Positions 34,771 through 47,658 are shown, numbered from the stretch's first letter. The stretch: 64,000 nucleotides of DNA from Chlorophyllum brunneum (GCA_963576785.1 OY756148.1:1426001-1490000), one strand, 5' to 3'. The notes: generated by a model not told the origin, from the letters alone. Made by a program: numbers and translations.

Positions 34771-36988
34771 TCAATACCTGCTCAAAGCCAACAGACGATA
34801 CAATAAATTGGCGTCTTCGAAACGTGAATAGCGGAGCGTGAAGTGCATCATTTCAGCGGAATCAGCATCTGAGGTCGGGTCGACGATTTGGAGTTTGATG
34901 AGGGAGTTGAAGAAACGACAGAGCTGGATCGGTATAAAGTCGGTCAGCCGTGTCAGGAGAAGATCCACCTCTATAAGAAAAGACTCACATTCTGGACGCC
35001 CTTACCAAACCGATCATCACTAATCGACCCTTCTTTCTCCTCTCTCTCTGCCCTCTCTAGCCATGAAATACTTTCATGGATAAACCTCCCAAGCACCTCC
35101 ATCCTCACAAGATCCGCAACGGTCGAGTATCCAGGTATTTTTATAAACGTTTGATCGCGCAACAAACGTCCCATTAGATCCATACTCGCAAGCGAGGGTG
35201 GAAGGAATGACAAAACATCAAGGAAATGTGAAATGTTGTCATTATCGTCCGATGCATTATTCAACAGCCCGACAAAGAGCGGGTGTGCAATTGATGGGTT
35301 ACGTGCGACCATGGGCGTCAAGTCAAGTGAGGTGATGATCCGAGAGGAAGTTACGTCGTTAATTAGGGGGAATAAGACCTAGATACGAGATCAAATTCAG
35401 TGTGTTCTTTGATAGTTTGAGACTTACGCGTTGCTCCGAGAGGGTCAAGACTCTTTCTCGTGCGGCTAACAAGAGTCGCATACCCTGCACTACACGCTCA
35501 TTGCGCCTATCGTCTTCATTCGTGATAGGCGATCGTATCATAGGATTGTTCCCTACAGAAGCTAGAGGGTTGCTACTGCTGCTGACATTGAAGTTGCCGG
35601 AGGTGGCCGACTGCCCGTAGCTGTTTTGTTGTTTTTGGAAATACGAATATGTAACATCATCTCTTCGAGACAAAGAGAGGCCGTCGGTCAGTAAGAGAAT
35701 CGAGAGAAGAAAAAGGGTCCAACGTACAAGTCAGTGGTACTATTATACATTTCATCATCGAGAACTAAATTAACAGCTCTAAGTTTCGGTGGTAAGGGTG
35801 AGCGTGCCAGGGTGCCTGGGGAATAAGGTCCGATCTATGTAGAGAAACACAAGGGAGGCAGCTTAGCAGACAAGGAACTCAAAAAAGATGAGAAACTCAC
35901 ATCATTACCGTCACCCTTCAAAATTTTCCACAAAACCCACACCAACTGTTCATTCGGACTCACACCTCCATCATTCGTAATCTCAATAGCCTTTTCCCTT
36001 TCCTTGACGTACGCCACCAACAAAACACTTCGGAAAGGGTTGATAGTGATTGGATGGGGCGCATACAATGAGTAAAGGATGAACGAAACCAAAATCTGTT
36101 GTGCGAGCTAAAGAGAGGAGAAAACGTTTGATGCATCATCAATAACATAAAAAAACCACGAACCTCGATAGCCCGACTAGAAGAATCCAACACAGGTAAC
36201 AATGCATCCAACGCTAACTGAAATCTAGCCGTTGGCTGAACAAGTTGAGTGAAGGCTTGAGCGGCAGTTGAACAAGGTAACGAATATCCTCTCGAGAGTA
36301 GATGCGACACCGAAGCATGTACCTGTTCCGGTTCCGCGTTCACATTGACGTTCATTCCACTTGTTCCCGTTCCCGTTCCCGCGCCGCCGGAAGCGACAAC
36401 AGCGGTACCGATACTTCCAAGCCCAAATCCAAGTCCTACAGGATTCGCACCACTCGGTGTGGCAGAGGATCCATTCGATGGATGATAACCAGAACCAAGA
36501 CCCGGACTGGCTGTTGATCCTCCACCTCCAGGAGTCGGTGTACCTCTAAGCTGGGGTGTCCCAATACCAGCCATCGCAGAAGAAGGCGAGGCGGTTCTCA
36601 TCATAGTCGCGTTTCCAGCTGACCCAATTCCCGTACCATTGCCAACGATAGTATTACTACCCACTCCATTCCCGAATCCCACGATGGTATTGGGGTTGTT
36701 GCCATTATTGCTGCTAGTGCCGGCGGTAGGTACCATGGTGGTGGTGGTGGGGATAGACCTGTCGTAAGAAGAAGTGATATGCGGTAGAGGAGGACGCAGA
36801 GGAGTAGCAGCCTGGGCCTGCATTAGAGGCCAACGCGCATGAGCCAAGTTTGTTGTCAAAAAGCCAGAAGGCCAAGGAGGGAAAAGCCAGGCCAAGCAAG
36901 GGTCACCACTACCGGCCGGCGTTGATCTCAGCCTAACAAACTTTGGAAATCGATTTATCATCGACATCATCCCACGCGCAACAAACAT
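34771..36988 (-). CDS. CCR4-NOT complex subunit 11 homologue (CNOT11/C2orf29)
   Basis: Predicted subunit of the CCR4-NOT mRNA deadenylase complex. The N-terminal helical part reads SRGYSLPCSTAAQAFTQLV and VSFILYSLYAPHPITINPF, matching the family's 'ANPF' region. The C-terminal DUF2363 part has HPLFVGLLNN, FLPPSLASMDLMGRLL, IPGYSTVADLVRMEVLGRFI, LCRFFNSLIKLQIVDP and FTLRYSRFEDANLLYRLLAL. A low-complexity Gly/Ser/Thr/Asn insert of about 130 residues lies near the N terminus. The open frame reaches 37009 but that codon is TTG; the first ATG is 36988, with further ATGs at about 36970. Five or so introns. Start position is the least certain point. Confidence 0.85.
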
Positions 36989-37182
36989 AGTCCGGGTACA
37001 AATCACCAAAAAAGATACAAAGAAAAACGACTAGTCGAAGGGGGAATCTCAGGGTAAACTAGAAATACACAGCACTTTTCCACCAGCTAATTACTACTAC
37101 CAATGGCTTTCTACATCCGACATCCATCCCAAGTCAAGAAGAATCCGTCAAAAGCTCCTGTCAAGAAAATTATATCCTTAAC

Positions 37183-40100
37183 TCATGAAGACTGTTTGTT
37201 ACTCCTGAACCGCAACAACGGTGCAAGACCAGACAGCGCACACGCCTTCCTCAAAAACTCGTGCTGAAAAAAAGCCAAGGTCAACACCACATCCACTTCC
37301 CGAAGACAAAAACTCACATCAAGCAATTCATTAGCAGTAGCCCGACTAGCGACATCCACACAAAGACATACAGCCAAGAAGCTCTTCAACTCCCTACTCA
37401 ACGCCTCGGGTTTCTTCAGCGTCGGCGTCCCATTCGTCGCAATCAGATACAGCGCCTTCAACGGTTCTTCGTCCAGATACGGTGGTTCATTTTCAATCAT
37501 CTCGATCGCCATGATACCGAGAGACCAAATGTCGACCTTTGCGCCGTATTCTTTTTGTTTGACGACTTCGGGTGCCATCCAGTAAGGTGTACCGACCATT
37601 GTTGCTCGTTTGGATTTTTGGTCGGTTAGTTTTGCGCAGAAACCAAAGTCGGCTGGGAGGAGATCGGTTGGTGATGGTGTGTTTGGGAAGGGAGGTACGT
37701 ACTGATTTTGACACGGCCTTGGGCATCCAAGAGGACATTATCAGATTTGATATCCCGATGGATGATGCTCTGGCTATGCAAATGTCCTAGCCCCTTACAC
37801 GTCTAATGCAACCGCATTCAGAATTACATACATGCACACATAATGAAAAAAAACAGCCCACTCACCTCGAAAGAGATACTCGAAATCTGATCCTCTTCCA
37901 AAGTATTATTGTCAATAATGTCCGTTAAAGCCCCTCCCTCCATAAACTCCATCACAACCCAAAGCTCCGTACTCTTCACAAGATACGACTCCAAAAAGTT
38001 GACAATATTAGGATGCTGTGATTCCTTCATCACCAAAATTTCATTCACGATCAACTCTTTTCTCGGTTGATGTGCAAGATCCATCTCCTTGATCGCAACT
38101 TTCTTGCCCGTTGCAAGCGCCTTTGCGACATACACATGTCCAGACGCACTGCACAGTCCAAATCAGCCAGCCAACCAATTGGAAGGAAGAAAGATCACTC
38201 ACCCCTGTCCAACCTTCTTGATCTTACTATACAACAACTTTGGATCCTCATCCGACACAACCGATCTCAACTTTTCCATAATCTGGACCTCGGTCATCGT
38301 ACTAATCCTCTTCTCCTTTGGCTTCGTCAATGCCGCTTCAGCAGCCGCAACACCACCGGCAGGTTTTGGCTTCTCCGGCTGTTGAATCTGCACCTTCTTC
38401 GTTGGCTGCAACGGTTGTACCGAACCCCCCGTTCCAGGCGCCGATTTACTCCCTTGCACCATCGGTGGCCGTGTGGCTCCATCTTCCTTCCTCTCTCTCT
38501 CACGCTGACGATCCCTCTCCTGTTCTTGTTCTCTTTCTTTTTCCCGCTCCTTCTCCTGCTGCCTGATCTGTTGTTGTTGGGTCCTCCTCTCCTCCTCCCT
38601 AGCTCTCGCAATCTCTTCCCTCCTCTGTTCCTCCTTTTCTTTCCTCAACGCATCTTCCTTCCTCGCAGCGTCCTCCTTCTCCTTCCTTTGCATCTCAGCC
38701 TGGCGTTGCTGCTGTTCCTGATGCCGCTCCTGACTCCTCTCCTTTTGCTGTTGCTGTTTCGTTTGTAGCGAATCCTCTCTTGTAGGAACTGTAAGTGCTC
38801 CTTGCGTAGATGGTGGTCCTTGAGCCTTCGCACGAGCTCTTAGAACATCCGGTGAAGGCGTGACAACATCCTTCTGCGTACCAACACCAGCACCAGGGGC
38901 AGGGGGTGCTTGACGGGTAGCGGAAATCAAAGGACGGGCAGGAGCAGCTCTCGTAGCCTGCGGCGCTGTCGTCGTCGTCGATGACGACGTCCCGCCTGTT
39001 GAGGACGGGGGAGACGATGGAGACGTCAAGGATGGTAAAGGTGATCTCGAGGAACCAGGACTAGCAGATTGGATGGCAGCGGCATGTGATCCATTCACAT
39101 GATCTGCTGCTGCTCGTGCTGCAGACGATAAATTATCGGTTTCGACAGAAGCGAGACCGGGAGGAGCGGTATCTTGTCGCTTCACTCCTGGTCTTTCGAT
39201 GACGGAGGATACGATTGGTTTGGCTCCAAGACCACCAAGGCCCGTTCCGGCATTAAACCTCGCTGGGGGACCTGTAATCCGGTAAAACTGTAAGTGGCGG
39301 TCTTTTTTTCGTGACAGGTTGGCCTACCCATCCCAATTTCATCCATCTCGCGTTTCTGATGGTCGGTGTAAAATTCAAGAACATCGAGGACGGCCTGCGG
39401 ATTTTTCACATAGTCTTCTTGTGTAATGGCCGAGTTGGTCAGAAGTTTATGCCATTGCTCGGGCAGACCCTAAAACCAGGATGAGCGCCTAGAAGGAAGC
39501 GCGCAGAATGGACGGACCGTGAAATGACCCGTGACAGCGTCAAAGCCCACATGGACCCGATGGACGAAGTTTGTGGGGTTGCTAACGCCCATAAGGGGAC
39601 TCCGTTGATAGATATCGTCCTGCCATCCGTAGACCTCCTCGTCGTTCTTGAGCGAGAGCCAGTATTTCTTATCCTTTGTTTCCAGGAACAAGCAGTACGG
39701 CTTCAAATCTGTGCGCTCGATATTCGCGATATCCCGAAGATGAATAACGGCCTGCTGCGGCGACGTCTAACAAAAGAAAAACCAAAAAGGGCAGGTCCAC
39801 GATAAGCAAAATAGAATAGCATCAGAAAGAATCGCGATGATCCACACCTCATTTTTGTGTATGGACAAGGACTGCTCCTTGAGCACGAGCCACTTGGCCT
39901 TCCAGAGCCAACTTGCAAAGCCGTCTTCTTTTATGCTGGCATTGCCGCTCCGGATGATCTGGGAGCCGGAGAAATCGTCGCTAGAGTTTCCGCGAGTGGG
40001 GGCGCTACCAATGCCGCCGTTGGAGTAGTTATACGAGATGGAGGGGGAACTGGTGCCGGTGAAGGAGGAGCTGTAGCCGGAGTTGGCCAGGGCGGTGCTG

Positions 40101-40201
40101 GTTAAGAAGGAAGACTCTGTTGTCCCGCGGCGCTGTGACTGGGGAGAGGGCGCGGGGCGGGAGGGAGTGAGGGAGGCGGAGGTGACATGGTAGTGGGCCA
40201 T
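37183..40201 (-). CDS. CLA4: CLA4-type p21-activated kinase (PH-CRIB-PAK)
   Basis: Ste20/PAK kinase that binds Cdc42 or Rac and controls polarity, septin and filament growth. Domain order: PH domain ([25 protein letters not shown] ... [28 protein letters not shown]), CRIB ([21 protein letters not shown]), a long Ser/Ala/Gln-rich and charged linker (38300-39180), then kinase with [42 protein letters not shown] and [14 protein letters not shown] plus CRIB separates CLA4 from STE20. The stop is 37183. The ATG at 40201 ([11 protein letters not shown]) is chosen; the open frame extends upstream to 40357 without an ATG, including a Gln run, so an upstream exon is possible. Confidence 0.93.
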
Positions 40202-43182
40202 GGAGAGCTGGTCTGTGGGTGGACGGCGTTGGTGCGATGGTGGGGGCCCGAGCAAGGGATTAGTCAGCCGCTGCTGCTGCTGCTGGTGGGGGGACAAGGA
40301 GGGGTCGGGGGATGAGAGAGTGGGCCAACAAGATTTCCGGATTCGTGCCACTGCCACCTCGGATCTATCCGTGCTTCATCACTAAGGAGACCAAATCACT
40401 CGTATTAAGACAGAAAACACCGCTAATCTACCCAGCGAGCCTGCCCCACCCAGCACACCGCTCGCACTCTCGCTCTATCCTCCTTCATCAACCATTTTAT
40501 GCCCAACCACCGCACCCACCTCTACCGGTTCTTCGTTGCCCTGCACATACCGTCACGACGTGAATCTTCTCCGTAACTCCAGGAACTCACTTGTATGTGA
40601 ACCTCTTCTTCGTATGCGAAAACTCTCCCAGCTTGTGGCCCACCATATCCTGCGTCACCGTCACCGGAAGGTAGTCCTTGCCATTATGCACCAGGAATTT
40701 TATACTACACAAGGGGAATCAGCCATCCAAACCACCTGGGAATATGATACTTCACTCACCCGACAAAGCTCGGAAGAATGGTACACGACCTAGCCTTGGT
40801 CTGAATAGGCACATGGTTAATAAGCGCGTCTCTCAAGTTCGGAAACGCAACAAAGAACGGGCCTGTATGCACACATATCTAGTACCACATACATTACAGC
40901 GCTGGTATCACCCACCTTTCCATGCTGAACGCCCTGACTTGAAGACAGCAAGTGTAGGCCTCATCGCGTCGTATTCAAGTCTCTGACGACGAGCATTTTC
41001 GGGCATGTCACAGTCGTCACGTGCTTATCTAGTCCAAACGGAGCCAAGTCTATCTACATCATTATCAAACATATCCATCATGTTCCCAAAGCCTAGACCC
41101 TCCAACACCAGGATATGGTCATCAAGAAGCTGATCGGCTAACGGTACAGGTTTATCATATCATGATAGAATCCCGAGAATGCTTCCCCACTCCATCACTT
41201 TGTACATACCAGGATTGTGGGCGCGTCCTACTTGTCACCTGCACATGCTAAAACAATCCCCGATAGAAAACGCGATCCCCCTGTCACGCAATCCAAAAGC
41301 GCCTTTCCACGTTCCAAACCAAACTCGGGAAATCAACGCTTGCCGATTGAGGTTTCGTCTAGGCTTATTAGTGCTGACCAGGTCCAATAACGAACATGTA
41401 TCCACATGGACAATGGTATTTAATATATTTTTTGGTAGATTACGTGTTCAATTTTGGCCAAGCTTCTGTTGCAATACTCACAGGCTCAATGAAATAACCT
41501 CACCACACTAGAGACTCCTCCCGAGACCTCGTATGAACTCACTAAACCTCCAACACATGTATCATATCGGCACCTTTGGCAACCACAAGTGAGCCCTAGA
41601 CCCAGCCACCCGAGTGATCTACGGGTGTGATAAAGTGCACCCTCTATTGATACCCCTCTAATGAATACCCGAACAAAAGGGAGATATCGTAGAAGCACAC
41701 AATCTCGACACTACGGCATCGACTCCAGACTCAACTTTCAGAATGTCGTAACCGGAGTGCTTCTAGGTTACTGAAACCTCCAAACTGATAACACAACAGA
41801 TAGATAAAAATAGACCTTGCCGATAAATCAACACAAAGTTAAGACGACTATTGGAAGAGGAGGGTAAACCAATTAGCACCTGTCCGTTCATCTAGCATCC
41901 TAGGGTTGCACAGAACCAGGTCCACGGAATGCAGCTCCTTAAAGACGCTGTGCCTCGTAGAAGAACTTTTTTACCATAGATCCAACATACTGGTTTGGGT
42001 CTAGGCGAGAGTTTCTATCGATGTCCTGCCCGCAACCGCCGTCAAATAGCCCCTACTGTGCCCTTACGAGACCGTTTATCTATGCTTAGCTTTCGACCTA
42101 CTATGTGCTATTCCTTCATGACTTATCCCCAAACGAAACAGAGCTATTGTACACAACACAAAAAGTGTCGAGCTCTCAGGACACACCGCCATAGTCCGGA
42201 AGTTGACGACCTTTTACTGTGCCGTAAGGTAGAATGCTCTCGAATATCAAAATCCACCCCAGTTGTGAAAACTTCCGAAATTGGGCATTCGAAACTTTGG
42301 GGGGGGGGGCGGAGGAGAGTAAAACCGTCTGTTCAAACGTGCGGTTACACGTATCCGCCTGTACAATAGCCACTGCTGCGGGAGGGGCTATCCACAGAGG
42401 CATACTTTGACCGTCTGAAGCTCATGGACATTTTCATCAACAGAGGGCTCTGGTCCCGATGTCCCCGGACCTGTGCAGCGTTTGTTTGACATCAGCCCGA
42501 CTTTGTTTGGACCCGTTTACGACCACTTTCTCACACAATAGGCACTTTCCCCAACTCTCACCACCAACGTCTATCTTAGGAACCTAATGTCATTCTCCTT
42601 TCCATCAAGCGCGCACAGGTCTTTTCCTCGGCACGTCTCTCCGGCCCTAATTGTCTCCCGATCGTAGCTTTTGTACCCGTCGTCATCGTCTCCATTCTAG
42701 CCAAGCAATGACTCTAACCAAAAACCCTAATCCCACCCTGTACCTTCGTGCGCTTACAAAGTAGCAACGGATCATGTTCTCCACTTCCGAGAAACAATAA
42801 ACGTCCACATCCCACAGCCAAATGTTTCCGAGAACCCCATTGCCAGTCTAATGCCAGACCCTTACTCAGTCATTTCCCTAATTGTCTCGCCGCCGTCTTC
42901 ATCAAACCTCTCGTTCGGCTCTCCCAATTGTCTCCTTACCTAAATTGAGAAACCGGGCACCAGGCAGACAGCAGAGCAGTGATGAACCCACCCACGGCCG
43001 ATGGTTTTTCTGGGTTCTCAATTTTCAGCTTCTTTGTCTCTTACACCCACCATCTCTTTATTTCTACAGACACCGCCCCCCTTGCGATCTCCATTTCAGC
43101 TTGCGGGCAGCTCGCGCATTCCTTTTTTTGCGCGACCCGTACTGCCTCAGCTATTCGATTAGCCACTCACGTCCCGGAGACG
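40202..43182. other. Long gene-poor spacer between CLA4 and the pheromone gene
   Basis: About 3 kb with no supported gene. It contains a CTG-repeat at about 40269-40284, a run of eleven G at 42299-42309 and several small frames without family resemblance. Scanning for CaaX-ending frames on both strands gave only weak candidates (see rejected list). Mating-type intergenic DNA is often of this kind, which is inference. Confidence 0.5.
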
Positions 43183-43188
43183 TATAAA
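43183..43188 (+). promoter_or_regulatory. TATA box of the pheromone precursor gene
   Basis: TATAAA within CGTATAAAAGCAC, about 150 bp before the ATG at 43337; the leader between them is pyrimidine-rich, as common for strongly expressed fungal genes. Confidence 0.55.
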
Positions 43189-43336
43189 AGCACTCTCATT
43201 TGTCCATCCTCTCTTTTATTCTTATTCTTTCCTTCGATTTGAGATAAAAACCCTATCTCTACATTCTTTTCTCACTTTGTCGCCATCCCTACATTGCTCC
43301 TCGCCACTCGTACAAGCAACTTTCCACACACTCGCC

Positions 43337-43573
43337 ATGGATACCTTTGAACTCTTAACCTCCCTCACGCCCTTTCTTTCCTCTTCTACCTCCCCCTCGA
43401 CACCAGCCGTCACAAAGGCTGAAGGGAAACAAACACGCGACATCATGACGTCCCTTACGCTGTCCCGATCTGATACCCCGCGGACTGGTGACGCTGACGA
43501 ACTGGACACACTCGACCTCGTTGATAGCGAGAGGACGAGATGCACTATCAATGGGCTTTGTGTAATCACTTAG
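43337..43573 (+). CDS. Lipopeptide mating pheromone precursor (CaaX)
   Basis: A 78-codon intronless gene. It opens MDTFELLTSL, close to the MD-x-F start frequent in basidiomycete pheromone precursors, and ends SERTRCTINGLCVIT. CVIT is a CaaX box: Cys would be farnesylated, VIT removed and the Cys methylated. The Glu-Arg pair nine residues before that Cys (inclusive) fits the (E/D)(R/H) processing site of these precursors, predicting a mature peptide TRCTINGLC. It lies 3 kb from CLA4 and 12-17 kb from two STE3-like receptors. Which receptor it activates is unknown. Thr as the last residue is less common than Ala but acceptable to farnesyltransferase. Confidence 0.8.
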   Translation: MDTFELLTSLTPFLSSSTSPSTPAVTKAEGKQTRDIMTSLTLSRSDTPRTGDADELDTLDLVDSERTRCTINGLCVIT

Positions 43574-44274
43574 AGCATTGGAGACGTTGCCAACGGTTCG
43601 TTGACCTTCTCACTATGAGTTAACGGACTCAACTGATGGCTTGATTAGTCCCCCTCCTTTTCCTTCAACAGTTTTAGCGCTTCCTTCTTTCGTATATCAC
43701 CTACCTCACTCTTTTTCCTTTTTCCTTACATGAACCACAGACTTTACCCACTCGGTGTTCGTGATGCACTAAGCCTCATAATATGTGACATAATACGACG
43801 ACAGTCTTCACTTGATTGAAGAATGACTCGCAATCACTTCTGTACTCCCTCCCAGTCACATTTTTCGTTTTCTTATTCTTTACTGTCGATTGTCCTAATG
43901 ACACACGTTCTTTTTCTTTTTCTTTGTTTATTTTTGGATGTCTTGTGTGCAACCGCCACGGGCGCGTTGCTACCGCCTCAGACTTATTGTTATTTACGAC
44001 TCTTACCTTGCATGCGTTTTGATAGGGACGTTCGACTTGTATGCATGAGCGCACTTGTAGAATACTACTGCATTATCATACCCCGCCCAGTCACATTATA
44101 CCAACCCCTATCTTCACCGGTTTCCAAAGAGAGAAACATATGTAAAACATTAGTCGCTTAATAACCCACCGGTCTCCGTCGGAGTCAGACATGGCCATTC
44201 ATACTGACACAGTTACCTACTAGTACCTAGCACTGGCTGCACAACTCTCGATCTTCAACCGGATCCGTTCAACC
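43574..44274. other. Spacer between pheromone gene and RBR array
   Basis: No gene recognised. A minus-strand frame ending CHIL was considered and rejected. Confidence 0.5.
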
Positions 44275-46597
44275 ATGTCTACCAGACGTGAACAGGACTC
44301 GCAATTCAACACCGTGGAAGTAGGCATCACAGTCGCACGGCAAACTCTCGATGAAGTCCTCAACGCCGTACAAAAGCTACCACAAAACTCGGGGGATCCC
44401 GACATTGGTAATAAACGATGTGCACTTGAACTTCAAGTTATAGAACTTGAGGCGATGTTGATGGAGGTAATGGATGCCCAATACGCTAGAACATTTGGTG
44501 AAGAGTTTTTCTGAAGAAGTTTGATTGAATCTCATTTATATGGTATGCTCAAAGGTCGAACCGGTCGGAAGTTGGATAGTACTGAGAATTTGGGGTTGTT
44601 GAGGTTTATTGTTCGGACAGCGGGAGATATGTGGGGTTCTCTCTCAACCGGTAACCCGACGCCTTCTGTACAGCGGGCAGGGTCTGGTGGTGTCAATGTT
44701 CCTAGTTCTCAACCGCCTAGTGACACACAGTGTGATCCTAGGTGAGCTTGCCCACTCTGATTTATCAGCACGCGCAGCTTCACTCATGAGTAAATTATAG
44801 GTATAATATCTTCGCCTCTACTCCTCCACTTTCATTGTAAGTTTTTTTTCAGGGAACGGTATTGGTGACGTCATGCTCAACGAGGCAGCTCTGCGTCGTC
44901 AACCACAGTTGACTCGTTATCCGGCCCCCCTCCGGTCGCTACCAAGGCAGGTAATCCGCGCTTGCTCTCTTCAGCTGGGAGAGTACCTACGTGAGCATAG
45001 GATTTCTAGAAACAGAATTAAAACTGAAACTGCGGTTCAGCGATAAAGGTAATCAATACGCATCGGACAAAGAACAAGCCAGTCACTCAAATACAACCGA
45101 GAGCAGAGTAGAGTCATCTGAACACCTTGATGGTCTTCACTATAACCAAGGCACTACCGATGATCATACTGCTTCCTCGCTTTTCTTGTCCCCTGCACTC
45201 TGGGATGAGTTATCGACATCTCAAACTACCGATGGACTTGGAGGTGGCCTAGCGTCCAAAGAAGATGAAGATGCATTTGTAGACGATTTAAGGTGAGATT
45301 CATTCTGTTTTGTTCACCTTGTATCTCAAGTTTTCTGTAACCGGCTTCAAGCTTTGCTGCGTACGAAACCCTCAGACAATCTGATGCTTTTAAGATATTG
45401 CTAGAGCGTACAGAGGTTAGAGGCTCCAGTGATTTGGATCGTGAGTGAGTGGGGTGACACCGCTGTTAAATCAAACTTATCTGACCCATGTTAAAGCTCT
45501 CTGTGGTTCGCTTTTCGGGAAACATTCGGAAATGACTTATCTAGGGAACTTCTTTGTGCCTTTGAGGTCCTCATCAGGGTCTGTTCCTCTGAGCGTGCTA
45601 GAGGAGAAAGGTGGGGTTTATATTTTTTATTTCTTGCGTAGTTTCTGATGCTACAAACCAACCAGGTCCTCAGGGAATGTGTCCAGGGACAATACGCGGC
45701 ATGGGACCAATAGCAAGGGAAAAATACCACTGAGAGAGTGAGCGCGGTCATCCGTCCTCCTTTCAATTCCCAATGACACTCTATACTCATAGTACTTCAC
45801 CAAGTTCAATTTCGACACGAGCATACTTGGACTCAGATTCAGACTTCGCCAGCATCGGTTCTTCCCAGTCGTCAAGCCCTCCACTGATCGGAGTCTCAGT
45901 GCAGCGGAGTGTTTCAGGACTCAGCTACTCAGCTGAACCTACTTCATCCCAACCGCCACCGTACAGCCAACAGATTCCGGACACAAATACAATGTCCTGT
46001 GTGATTTGTAGAGATCATCTTGTCTCCTGGGAGCAGTGGTTGGGCGCACCCTGTGGACATAAATTTTGCCACAATTGTGCAACAAATCTAGTCGAAACAT
46101 ACGCTCGGGAGGAATCACTCCATCCCTTGCGGTGTTGCAACATATCCATCCCCAAAGTCGATATTGAAAAATTCACACGGGCACCTTCCGGATTGAAAAC
46201 GCCCTTGTTCTTTTTGTTTCAAGACAAACACGAAGAATACACTACATCAGCCGAGAACCGCATTTATTGCCCAAATACGAAGTGTGGCAAGTTTGTCAAA
46301 CCCTCTTTGATCACGCGGTCTGGAACCAAGGTTGATAAAGTCAGATGTCCTTCCTGTGTAACTGGAATTTGCGTACAGTGCAAGGAGGATTGGCACCCTG
46401 GCGAACCGTGCGATATCAACAAGAATACTATCCGCGTTCGGGAGCTTGCGAAAGAAAGGGGATGGCAGACATGCGCCAAGTGTAAGCGCATTGTCGAAAG
46501 AGTTGACGGGTGTTTGCATATGACCTGTTTGTGTGGTTACGAGTTCTGCTATCGTTGTGGTGCCAAGTATGTTGGCCCAGGAATGTGCGGACATTAA
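44275..46597 (+). CDS. RBR E3 ubiquitin ligase-type protein 1 (may be split or decayed)
   Basis: The C-terminal part is open from ATG 45773 to 46597. RING1 is CVICRDHLVSWEQWLGAPCGHKFCHNC, the IBR has YCPNTKCGKF and CPSCVTGICVQCKEDWHPGEPC, and RING2 is CAKCKRIVERVDGCLHMTC, with the catalytic Cys in GCLHM, then LCGYEFCYRC. A separate upstream frame from ATG 44275 carries the array's shared N-terminal motif (CALELQVIELEAMLMEVMDAQYARTF). It meets an in-frame TGA at 44512-44514 yet continues recognisably (RSLIESHLYGMLKGR, LGLLRFIVRTAGD). Middle exons such as 44991-45293 (Ser/Asp-rich) would join the halves. Either this is a pseudogene or only the 274-residue RBR part is expressed. Confidence 0.7.
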
Positions 46598-47658
46598 TAA
46601 ATTAAAAGTCCTGCACGCTTGGTTTCAAGTGGCCTATTGATGTGCTGGTATTATACGTGGATTCTACGATGTATTATATTCGTTTTAGTGATCGTAATGT
46701 GATGAGCCGAAAGGGCGTCTGTTCGAGTTGTAGGGTGTGGTGGCGCGAGATCGGGTGATCGCTCGTCCAGGGTGAGCGATATGCTGGTGGCTCTGATGTC
46801 AACAAACCCCGTGCCCTCGTCAACCCGCAGGGTGTGACCTACCCGTGATCATCATTTGTTGTAATGACTATCTGCGGGGTATTAGTTGTCCCCACTGAGT
46901 ACTTCGTAGCTTCGGGGTACTTCACTAAGCAACGTTTGGCGTTTGACTGACGCCGTCACCTTGGTAGCTTCTATGGTGTCCCTGTAATAGTAGTGTCCCT
47001 CATTAAAGTTCAATGACATTTATCAAAGATGTTGTACTGGTATGAGATTGTGCAATTATCAATTGGTTACACACTAATGTCCCAAAGCAGTTGTGAATCT
47101 CGTTTATGCAGAGGTTCTGCGGGGGACTGATCGCGAAATACTCAAGATTGGTGGAAAGGATTAGTGTGATGGTTTTGTGACGTAATGAATTATATAGCGA
47201 GAGTGTGTGTTTGACCTGGCGCCCTGAGATATTGGGGATCTCCTAAGTTGATCAGGCCACCAGCGGACACAACTCGAAGATAGGGATATCCAGTTGTTTC
47301 ACTGTGCAGGTTCATGTTCCACTTCGGATTCCGAAGCTGTCATATTATCAGAATGTGTGCACTACTTGGAGGATACCTAAAAATTGTGAAGAATACCAGG
47401 GAAGTTGGCGAACCACATGACAACTCGACCTAGAAAGCTATCAGGCAGTGTGGCGGGTGGCTGGATTGAGAGCAGGTGTGCCAACTACCAGGAGCATGTT
47501 AAGATACAGGGTTGATCTATTAATGAGGAGAAGTGATAGACCTAATTAAGCAATGTAATCTGTGACAGGACAAGTGCCATTTGCCTGGTGGCACAAGTTG
47601 CCCATGATCCATTACATGCTGTACATGCTGTAAACCACCACTCTATCCTACGAGACTC
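46598..47658. other. Spacer within the RBR array
   Basis: 1.06 kb without coding signal or recognised repeat. Confidence 0.6.

Noticed and set aside
38067..38768. Leucine-rich plus-strand frame of 233 codons
   Set aside because: It is the antisense of the Gln/Glu/Arg-rich linker of CLA4, whose codons read as Leu on the other strand.
42140..42330. Minus-strand frame ending CCVQ
   Set aside because: No ATG in the whole frame.
42851..42949. 32-codon frame with ATG ending CLLT
   Set aside because: It has a CaaX-like end, but no Glu-Arg or similar processing site and no family-like start; chance occurrence is likely in 3 kb.
43776..44054. Minus-strand frame ending CHIL
   Set aside because: His in the first aliphatic position, no processing site, and long charged body unlike a precursor.
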